Part shown: positions 15,960-22,748 of the stretch, one piece after another
How positions within the stretch are numbered: the stretch's first letter is position 1
Layout of the letters: the number at the start of each line of letters is the position of its first letter
Source: Lachnospiraceae bacterium
Lineage (GTDB): Bacteria; Bacillota; Clostridia; Lachnospirales; Lachnospiraceae
Direction of reading: 5' to 3'
Length of the DNA stretch: 64,000 nucleotides
NCBI GenBank assembly: GCA_910574185.1
Contig: CAJSZQ010000009.1
Coordinates: 62,001-126,000, forward strand
Notes under the pieces: model-generated
Database searches by the model: none
What the model was told of the DNA's origin: nothing
The model's input: only the letters and a program-made list of their open reading frames with translations
Translations under genes and position numbers: made by a program

Positions 15960-16652
15960 CTACTGCAATTCTTCTAAGAATTCCACGCCTTCCATACTCC
16001 GGATTTCGTCAATTATCTCCATCCGCCTTTTCCGATTCTTCACCTCAATACATACTATCGCATGAGGACCCTCCCCTTTAATCTTACTTTTTGTCACCAC
16101 AAAACTACAAACCTTCACGTCCATACGATACAAATTCGAGCGAATCTTCGGCACGCTCTCTATCGAAGAAAATTCCACATACAGGTCAAAGATTCTGGCA
16201 TACATATGAGTCCAGATATCCACTTTCATCAAAAACTTTAAGGTAATCATCACCAGGAGCAGCGTGATAAACGCACCCTCCACAAATCCGATTCCCACCG
16301 CAAGTCCAAGACAGGCGCAGGCCCATAATCCAGCAGCAGTAGTAAGTCCCCGAACCTGATTTTTTCCTGTAACGATAATCGTGCCAACCCCAAGGAAACC
16401 GACCCCGCTGATTACCTGGGCGCCAATACGGGAAATGTCCATATTTCCGTCAAAATTCAAATAAATATATTCCCCGGTCATCATCACTAGCGCGGACCCT
16501 AAGCACACCAGCACATGGGTCTTCACTCCGGCGCCCCGCCGCTTGATTCCTCGCTCAACGCCAATGATGGTTCCCATTAGAAATGCGGACACCATACGAA
16601 AAACCATGGCCTCCACAGACCATCCCTTTGCTATCGCCATAAATTCCGCCAT
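15960..16652 (-). CDS. MgtC/SapB family membrane protein
   Basis: This 230-residue protein has four or five hydrophobic helices in the first 150 residues. It carries the family motif GVERGIKRRGAGVKTHVLVCLGSA and GVGFLGVGTIIVTGKNQVRGLTTAAGLWACACLG, which includes the G-x-GTI and LTTAA-W blocks of MgtC/SapB. A soluble C-terminal ACT-like region of about 80 residues follows. In other bacteria members affect magnesium homeostasis or the F-ATPase. It is a single gene converging on the SDR gene. Confidence 0.85.
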   Translation of the reverse strand: MAEFMAIAKGWSVEAMVFRMVSAFLMGTIIGVERGIKRRGAGVKTHVLVCLGSALVMMTGEYIYLNFDGNMDISRIGAQVISGVGFLGVGTIIVTGKNQVRGLTTAAGLWACACLGLAVGIGFVEGAFITLLLVMITLKFLMKVDIWTHMYARIFDLYVEFSSIESVPKIRSNLYRMDVKVCSFVVTKSKIKGEGPHAIVCIEVKNRKRRMEIIDEIRSMEGVEFLEELQ

Positions 16653-16828
16653 TAATTTTCTATCTTCCCTTCCGTATATTTTTATCTTCTCCTTGATTGC
16701 CGAACCGCAGCGCCGGACGCTCTACTCCTTTCCTGTATACCGGCCCTGGAAGCTTACCTGCGCCTCTTCTCTTATCGCGTTAGTTTGCATATTCTCTGCG
16801 CCTTTCAAACGCGCCCCAGACAAAATTT

Positions 16829-18049
16829 CTATGCCCACATATATTCTCCTCTTTCACTTATATGGTAGAAATCCGCAAAATTAATATCGAAGATATCCTT
16901 TTCTATCCTGCTTACATCAATCTGATTTTTAATCAGATACTGCCAGGTTCCAGCATTTGCAATATTACCCTGCAGCAGTACGCCCTCTACCTTTCCGTCT
17001 TTAAGGATAATCCGTTTATACTGGGTTCGGTCTTCTTTCATTCGGATGTCGTCGCCTTCTTCCGGTTTAATCCGACCCACGCAAAGAGTCACCAGTCCAA
17101 AGAAATTAATGGTATTCTTGATTGCAAAAGTATCGGTATATTCCACTTCCATACCGCACATATTTCTTCCTGCAATCTGTCCCTGGTCTGCAGCATTGGG
17201 CCAGATTCCAGAACGGCCCGTAATATCCCCAGCCGCGTAGATGTCTTCCTGGGAGGTTCTCATATGAGAATCTACCGTAATACCACGCTCGCAGTCAATC
17301 CCGCTTCCCTCTAAACAGCTAATCGCCGGACGGACTCCCGCCGCAACAATCACCAAGTCACAGGCTAGTTCTTCACCATTATCCAGCTTCACCTTATGAA
17401 TCCTGCCATCTTCCTCACAGACGGCCTCCGACGCTCTCCTGCCTAAGACAAAGCGAACCCCTGCTTTCTCGAACAGTTCCTGATAAGCCGCCGCGCCGTG
17501 GGCGTCAAGCTGTACCGGCAAAATCTGCTCCACCATCTCAACTATCGTAAGTTTCTTTCCCCTCTCAAGCAGTCCGTAAGCCGCGTCTAAACCTACCAGG
17601 CCGGAACCAATAACCAGAACCTCCTCTGCTCCTTCCGCTTCTTTCACAATTGCCTGAGCATCGGTCAAGTTCCTGAGTCCATACACATTGGACGCCTTTC
17701 TCAAATCTCCCACCGGAGGAATAAAGCTGTCCGCTCCATTTGCAAGAAGAAGCTTATCATAACTTACATGCTCTCCGTCGTCCAGAATAATCTCTTTCTC
17801 CTCCGGGCAAACCTTCTTCGTCCTGACACCGCTTTTCCAGTGAATCCGGTATTTCTCAAAAAAGTCCAGTTCCGTAAAATCCAAGCCCTTCTCGTCCCGC
17901 TCTCCCGCGATAAATTTGTGGAGCATGCACCGGGAATGTATCTGTGCGTCTGCGGAAATCATAAGAATGTCTCCGTCTGCGTCCTTCTTCCGAATCTCTT
18001 TTGCCGCTTCAATTCCTGCGACTCCCACGCCAACAATCACATATTTCAT
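16829..18049 (-). CDS. FAD/NAD(P)-dependent oxidoreductase of the CODH cluster
   Basis: This 406-residue two-dinucleotide-binding flavoprotein of the rubredoxin/nitrite-reductase small family. FAD motif VIVGVGVAGIEAAKEIRK is at residue 3; the second Rossmann motif VLVIGSGLVGLDAAYGLLERG is near residue 145; the FAD-closing block DIYAAGDITGRSGIWPNA is near residue 270. It is the last gene of a cooS-cooF-oxidoreductase operon (4 bp after the ferredoxin gene). In similar clusters this enzyme is taken to pass electrons from the ferredoxin to NAD(P). Its C-terminus is about 40 residues longer than the core fold. Confidence 0.82.
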   Translation of the reverse strand: MKYVIVGVGVAGIEAAKEIRKKDADGDILMISADAQIHSRCMLHKFIAGERDEKGLDFTELDFFEKYRIHWKSGVRTKKVCPEEKEIILDDGEHVSYDKLLLANGADSFIPPVGDLRKASNVYGLRNLTDAQAIVKEAEGAEEVLVIGSGLVGLDAAYGLLERGKKLTIVEMVEQILPVQLDAHGAAAYQELFEKAGVRFVLGRRASEAVCEEDGRIHKVKLDNGEELACDLVIVAAGVRPAISCLEGSGIDCERGITVDSHMRTSQEDIYAAGDITGRSGIWPNAADQGQIAGRNMCGMEVEYTDTFAIKNTINFFGLVTLCVGRIKPEEGDDIRMKEDRTQYKRIILKDGKVEGVLLQGNIANAGTWQYLIKNQIDVSRIEKDIFDINFADFYHISERGEYMWA

Positions 18050-18053
18050 CCCA

Positions 18054-18500
18054 TTACACCTCCTCTACATGAATTGCCTTCTTTGGACAGGAAAGAACAC
18101 AGGATGGCTCTCCGCCTGCATTTACACAGAAATCGCACTTAATTACCCTGCTCTTACTTACTCTGTCAGGCTTCAATACGCCAAAAGGACAATTCATCAC
18201 GCACATAAAACAAGAACCGCATCTTGTCTCGTCATAAAATACATGTCCGCTCTCCGGGTCTTTCGTAAGCGCGCCGCTCATACAGGATTTCACACATTCC
18301 GGTTCATCACAATGGCGACAAAACAGCGGTTTATATCTTCCTTGTGCATCCTTTAAAATATAATTCCTGGACTCGTTTTTCGGGTCCGTCAAATCCAAGT
18401 CATAAATCGTACCGTCAGTCTCTCGATGCGCCTGCATACAGGCAGCGGAGCAGTTCTTACAGCCATCGCATTTATCGCACTCTACTATAATACGTCTCAT
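18054..18500 (-). CDS. cooF: CooF-like four-cluster ferredoxin
   Basis: This 148-residue polyferredoxin has four [4Fe-4S] motifs: CDKCDGCKNCSAAC at the N-terminus, CRHCDEPECVKSC near residue 62, CGSCFMCVMNCPFG near residue 94, and CDFCVNAGGEPSCVLSCP near residue 122. This is the DmsB/HycB/CooF arrangement that serves as electron acceptor of Ni-CODH in CooS-CooF pairs. It lies 15 bp after the cooS-like stop and 4 bp before the flavoprotein gene. Confidence 0.85.
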   Translation of the reverse strand: MRRIIVECDKCDGCKNCSAACMQAHRETDGTIYDLDLTDPKNESRNYILKDAQGRYKPLFCRHCDEPECVKSCMSGALTKDPESGHVFYDETRCGSCFMCVMNCPFGVLKPDRVSKSRVIKCDFCVNAGGEPSCVLSCPKKAIHVEEV

Positions 18501-18515
18501 ATTCTCTGCTCCTTT

Positions 18516-20399
18516 CTAAATCTTTAGTCCCTGACGCTTTTCAAGAATAATTCCCTCCAGAATATCTGCAGAATCCTTCGCATCTGCATTGATAATTACC
18601 TGTCCTCCGGTCAGCTTCTTCATATCTTCCGTCAAAACCTTTACTGCGACCTTGCTTCCGCTCACAAACGGCGGCAGGCCGAGATGCAGCGGCAAACCAA
18701 GGGCCAGACCGTAACAACCGTCTGCCAACGCCTGTTCCTCTAACCACTGCGCGGCAGAAAGTACTAACGGAAGCTGCGGAAGGTCTACATGAAGCGCCTC
18801 GGCAAGCTCCGTTGCAACAATCTCCAGACGCCCGATTGCAAGACAGGGACCGAAATTTAACACCGGCGGAATACCAAGCTTCTCACAAACTGCCCGAAGC
18901 TTAGGGCCTGCATATTTGGCCGCTTCCGGAGTCATAAGACCACAATTCTCGATTCCACCTGAAGAACATCCTGCCGTCAGCACAATAATATCCTTTGCTA
19001 TTAGTTCTTTAACCAAATCTACTGTAAGTACATCATGTCCGCCTGCCGTCAGATTGGAACATCCTACCACACCTGCAACGCCCTTGATATCTCCGGATAC
19101 AATCAAATCAATCAAAGGCTGCCAGTTTCCACCCAGAAACTTCTTTAACGAAATTTCACTGACGCCCGTTAAGGTATTCTCATAACCATGCTCTTTCATC
19201 AGATTCATAGGTACGCTTCCCCGACGCGCCTGGTATGCCTCCACAATCTCGTCAATAATTTCTTCCGTCACAGCCGGACGGTTTTCAAAGTCAAATTCTT
19301 TCAGCTCCGCATTCGCCTTTTTCGCCACATTATCAATACAAATCTGCTTAATCTTCAACTCGTCGCAAATAGGCTCAATCCCTGGAAGCGTACAGTTAAA
19401 TTCTGAAATCACTGCGTCGATTCCTCCGGTTGCAAGAATTGCCTCACTGGTATAATTATTACCTGCATGTCCGTCAAATACCTCGGTATAATGAACTCCT
19501 CGAAGCTGTAAATCCTGTCCCACACAGGTACACCCTACCAACTTGAACCCTTTTGCTCCTACTTTTCTTGCTTTCTCTTTCACATCCTCGTCTGTCAGAC
19601 GGTTCTGTAAGAACGTAAACATGGAATGCTGATGTCCGGTAATCATGATATTTATGTAATCAGGGTCAATTACCCGCAGGCCCACCGGCGCAAAACGTAT
19701 CTCCGGTTCGCCCAGAACAATATCATTCAACAGGTTTGTAAGTACCAATCCGTAAATTCCTGTGGAAATACCAAGTTTCAGACAATCAAGCAGCATATTT
19801 ACCGGGTCGGAGTTCAGGTTCGTAGAGCACTTCACTACCCCATGAAATACTTCGGATTTGGCTCCGCCCGGAAGGATACCTAATTCTTTCCACTTCTCAT
19901 AACGCGGAGTATAGGCGAGCTTCTCGGTCAACCTCATCTTCTCATACTCCGGAAGATACAAATCCTGAAGCACCGCATCTGCCACTGCTTCCGCACGCTT
20001 ATGCTCGTCCGCTTCATCAATTCCAAATATATCCGCCAGACGATTCAGCGTTCCGATTCCCTTAATCTCTCCTCTGTTCTTTGCCGTATTCTTCACGTTC
20101 AAGGCTGTATTTTCCACTACATGAATATAACAGCCGGAACCAGAAGCAACCGCTCTCAGAAGATTCCTTGTTACAATGGTATCCGCATTCGCGCCGCAGA
20201 TACCTCTCGGCGATTCCGGCGTAATCCTGCAGGGGCCGTTGGAACAGAGCCTGCAGCATACGCCTTGTAATCCGAAAGCACACTTCGTACTCTGGCCCTC
20301 CACGCGGTGATGGGACGTCTCCAGAGGAAGCCCTGCAATAAACTCCTCTAAGGGTTTGTCCGCGCTCTTACATGTGTTGCATCCATAACATTGATTCAT
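18516..20399 (-). CDS. cooS: CooS-like protein, divergent carbon monoxide dehydrogenase homologue
   Basis: This 627-residue member of the anaerobic CODH catalytic-subunit family. B/D-cluster cysteines are present at the N-terminus (CYGCNTC, CAFGLQGVCCRLCSNGPC). The C-cluster ligand set of CODH-II can be traced: His256 (TGHQH), Cys292, Cys336 (EFNC), Cys447 (VGCSN), Cys478 (AGCSS), Cys519 (FGPC). However, the acid/base His93 position is Tyr91, the rest of the His ladder (96, 99, 102) is Val94, Asn97 and Leu100, and catalytic Lys563 is Gln556; the usual GSCVDNSR is GPCLAIGR. Ordinary CO oxidation is therefore doubtful. It leads the operon with cooF and an FAD/NAD oxidoreductase. Residue equivalences are by eye against remembered CODH-II. 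Confidence 0.8.
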   Translation of the reverse strand: MNQCYGCNTCKSADKPLEEFIAGLPLETSHHRVEGQSTKCAFGLQGVCCRLCSNGPCRITPESPRGICGANADTIVTRNLLRAVASGSGCYIHVVENTALNVKNTAKNRGEIKGIGTLNRLADIFGIDEADEHKRAEAVADAVLQDLYLPEYEKMRLTEKLAYTPRYEKWKELGILPGGAKSEVFHGVVKCSTNLNSDPVNMLLDCLKLGISTGIYGLVLTNLLNDIVLGEPEIRFAPVGLRVIDPDYINIMITGHQHSMFTFLQNRLTDEDVKEKARKVGAKGFKLVGCTCVGQDLQLRGVHYTEVFDGHAGNNYTSEAILATGGIDAVISEFNCTLPGIEPICDELKIKQICIDNVAKKANAELKEFDFENRPAVTEEIIDEIVEAYQARRGSVPMNLMKEHGYENTLTGVSEISLKKFLGGNWQPLIDLIVSGDIKGVAGVVGCSNLTAGGHDVLTVDLVKELIAKDIIVLTAGCSSGGIENCGLMTPEAAKYAGPKLRAVCEKLGIPPVLNFGPCLAIGRLEIVATELAEALHVDLPQLPLVLSAAQWLEEQALADGCYGLALGLPLHLGLPPFVSGSKVAVKVLTEDMKKLTGGQVIINADAKDSADILEGIILEKRQGLKI

Positions 20400-20520
20400 A
20401 AATCTACCTCCTCGATGTATTTTAATAACTTTTGTATAAAATATATCTCTATTTTACCAAAAATTTTACTATAATTTACGATGAAATTCAATATTATAAA
20501 TACAATTCTGTCATTTTTGT

Positions 20521-20664
20521 GTAACAGTTCAGCCTTTGGCTTCGCTGTTACGGAATCTGCCCATTCCAAATCGCCTGCGGCGATGGACAGATTCCCTCTT
20601 GGCCAAATTTACACATTCTCACGAACTTTGCAGCAAGTGCAAAGTTCTAGGCTGAACTGTTACA
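20521..20664. repeat. GTAACAGTTCAGCC-bounded repeat, copy 2 (144 bp)
   Basis: Ends are GTAACAGTTCAGCC and GGCTGAACTGTTAC. The interior (CTTCGCTGTTACGGAATCTG) is in the opposite orientation to copy 1. It fills most of the 310-bp gap upstream of the cooS-like gene; the remaining bases are AT-rich leader. Confidence 0.75.
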
Positions 20665-20709
20665 TTTTTGTTACAAATTTTGCGGTAAATCTATAAAAAA
20701 TCCATAAAT

Positions 20710-21315
20710 TCATTTAAAAATCAAAGCCATGCCTGATATAATCAGCATTACTAACACTGCTTTCTTAACTGTCTCTTCCGGCAGTTTTCTGCCACAGACT
20801 ATTCCAAAAATTAATCCCGCCAACATAAAGGGCGCCAACTTCACAGCCTGTATCAGAGCCGGATACTTTAATATTCCACACGCTGTATAGAAAATAATTC
20901 TCAATGTATTTTCAATCAAAAATACAATACAAATATTTGCTTTAAACTCATGGCTGTCTTCCGCCACCCTGCTGACATACGCTCCCAAAAGTGCGCCAAC
21001 ACCGTACAAACCGCATAACAAACCAGACAATACCCCTATAACGACCAGAGCCGCCCCTGACTTTTTTACAGTTTCAGGCTTCCGTCCTCTAAGCAGCATC
21101 CTTTTAATATTATAATCTTCATCTTTCTTTTTCTTTTCTGTTTCATTCTGTTCTATTTTATCAATTAAGTATTCTTTAACAAAATAAGTTTTTCCACATC
21201 CCCAATCTCCATCAATCATAACTGCATAGTTATACAAATTTTCATCTATATATTTAATCACAATACTTACAATATCATCATCATTTAGTATCTTTTTACC
21301 AGCCATATTTATCAT
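20710..21315 (-). CDS. Chimeric ORF: KAP-type P-loop NTPase start fused to TauE/SafE membrane half
   Basis: This 201-residue ORF has two unrelated parts. Residues 1-65 (NDDDIVSIVIKYIDENLY, then MIDGDWGCGKTYFVKEYL with a Walker A) look like the beginning of a KAP-family P-loop NTPase, which normally runs to 400-700 residues and contains a Walker B not seen here. From about residue 70 (GRKPETVKKSGAALVVIG) the sequence becomes four hydrophobic helices with GLLCGLYGVGALLGAY, as in the second half of a TSUP (TauE/SafE) sulfite-exporter-type transporter. The junction is in frame. The simplest reading is a deletion fusion of two genes and probably a pseudogene. It lies 26 bp after the SIR2/AbiH-like gene. 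Confidence 0.6.
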   Translation of the reverse strand: MINMAGKKILNDDDIVSIVIKYIDENLYNYAVMIDGDWGCGKTYFVKEYLIDKIEQNETEKKKKDEDYNIKRMLLRGRKPETVKKSGAALVVIGVLSGLLCGLYGVGALLGAYVSRVAEDSHEFKANICIVFLIENTLRIIFYTACGILKYPALIQAVKLAPFMLAGLIFGIVCGRKLPEETVKKAVLVMLIISGMALIFK

Positions 21316-21341
21316 AAATATCCTCCCCTTCTTCCCTTATC

Positions 21342-22331
21342 TTATAAAATAGAAAATCTAAAATCCTGACATTTAATCAAGTCATATTTTTTTATCATTA
21401 CTGCTTCCGTAACTTCTTCGAAATGCCTTTTTTCTTCATCATTGTAATATGTAAAATCGACTTGATTTAATATCCCCAAATCTTGCATCCCCTTTATTCT
21501 CATCAATACATGTTCATCTATAATCGCTCCAAAAGCGGCTTTATTATACTTTGGATATGCCGTTCTCAAATCTTCCGTAAATCCTGATTTTTTAAATCCC
21601 ATTCCATAAATCAACATTTTATCCATACTTATACAATTATCAAAAAAGAAGTCAAAATCAAAAAAATTTTTATAATCGCCAAATTTCATTACCTGTTGTA
21701 TATTATTTAATTTTCCAATTCCATTATGTCCCCAAATATACTTAAAATAATAATTCGCTCCATTGTTTATCATTTTATATACAACATCTTCGTATTTTTT
21801 TATTTGAGGAAGAAAGCGGCCATGAATATGCTCTGGATCTATTGATTCAGCCAACAAGTCAAAATTTGTTGTCCAGATATATTGTGGATTTCCGGTAACC
21901 CGTATGACAGATTGATAAAATTCTATAATCTTCGATTCCAAATCAAGATATTTCAAATAATCACCTAAAATTATATACCAAATATTATATATTGCCGGAA
22001 AAAACAATATTATCTCTTTATATTCCGATTCTTTAAACAATAATGCCCCCAATGTATATTCTATATCTGCATCATATGTTTCATAGTATAATGCCACTTT
22101 ATCTTTCAATAACTCAAAGAATTTCCATTTATCCTTCTTATTTTCATAAAGAGACGTATAAAATATCTTTTCTTCTCTTTTCGATATTTTCCCTTTTATC
22201 CAAAATTTCAAGAAATCATTTATATCCAATAAATATTGTTTATCTTTAGGCACTAAACTTTTTAACTGCTGTAATAAATTCAATGACATTCCGTTACCAA
22301 ACATCACACCATTATAATTCATAAAACTCAT
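21342..22331 (-). CDS. SIR2-like / AbiH-like putative defence protein
   Basis: This 329-residue AT-rich gene differs visibly in base composition from the metabolic genes on both sides. Scattered motifs recall SIR2-like and AbiH phage-defence proteins: FGNGMSLNLLQQL at the N-terminus, YIWTTNFDLLAESI followed by HIHGRFLP near residue 160, YIWGHNGIGKL, and MLIYGMGFKKSGFTEDL near residue 245. In those families the TNFD, HxHG and GxG segments build a nucleotide pocket. Its downstream neighbour begins as a KAP NTPase, a pairing typical of defence islands. No match is certain from sequence alone. The ATG at 22331 overlaps a GGAAAGAG box; the ATG three codons later is an alternative. Confidence 0.5.
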   Translation of the reverse strand: MSFMNYNGVMFGNGMSLNLLQQLKSLVPKDKQYLLDINDFLKFWIKGKISKREEKIFYTSLYENKKDKWKFFELLKDKVALYYETYDADIEYTLGALLFKESEYKEIILFFPAIYNIWYIILGDYLKYLDLESKIIEFYQSVIRVTGNPQYIWTTNFDLLAESIDPEHIHGRFLPQIKKYEDVVYKMINNGANYYFKYIWGHNGIGKLNNIQQVMKFGDYKNFFDFDFFFDNCISMDKMLIYGMGFKKSGFTEDLRTAYPKYNKAAFGAIIDEHVLMRIKGMQDLGILNQVDFTYYNDEEKRHFEEVTEAVMIKKYDLIKCQDFRFSIL

Positions 22332-22598
22332 CTCTTTCCAAGAATTTTTAATATATCTATTTAGTTGTTATCTAATCCATTACACGAATCCATGTCACAA
22401 ACTCCACCCATCCGCCTAGTGTTATTTCGTCCATAATCCCCTATCTTGTCCACAAAATACGGTATAATCAGCACCAAATAACACGAAATAATGCAGTTTT
22501 CACCCTGTCCCCAAATTAGGACACAAAATACTCTGCCACATTCTCTTATATATTTGATTAAAAATATATAATCTATATACATTACCAATATACCAGAA
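22332..22598. other. AT-rich intergenic region, no gene seen
   Basis: About 270 bp upstream of the SIR2/AbiH-like gene. A 75-codon minus-strand frame exists but lacks a ribosome-binding site and family features. No repeat or RNA structure was recognised. Confidence 0.5.
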
Positions 22599-22624
22599 AA
22601 TCCCGCCTTATAAAAGACGGGATT
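22599..22624 (-). terminator. Hairpin downstream of pyruvate phosphate dikinase
   Basis: AATCCCGCC and GACGGGATT form a stem with an 8-nt loop and a short T-run on the minus strand, about 125 bp after the ppdK stop. It is the only clear hairpin before the next gene. Confidence 0.4.
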
Positions 22625-22748
22625 CCCTATTTAAATTATATACACTTCAACAGTAAGGGCTTTCCACTGCCCCTCTCGCAGATAATCACCATTCGCCCTG
22701 CGAAAAGCCAGTGCCTGAGCGTAATCTATCGTGAAATCGAAGTATAGA

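Noticed and set aside
22361-22588. 75-codon minus-strand ORF upstream of the SIR2/AbiH-like gene
   Set aside because: No ribosome-binding site, no family resemblance, biased AT-rich composition.
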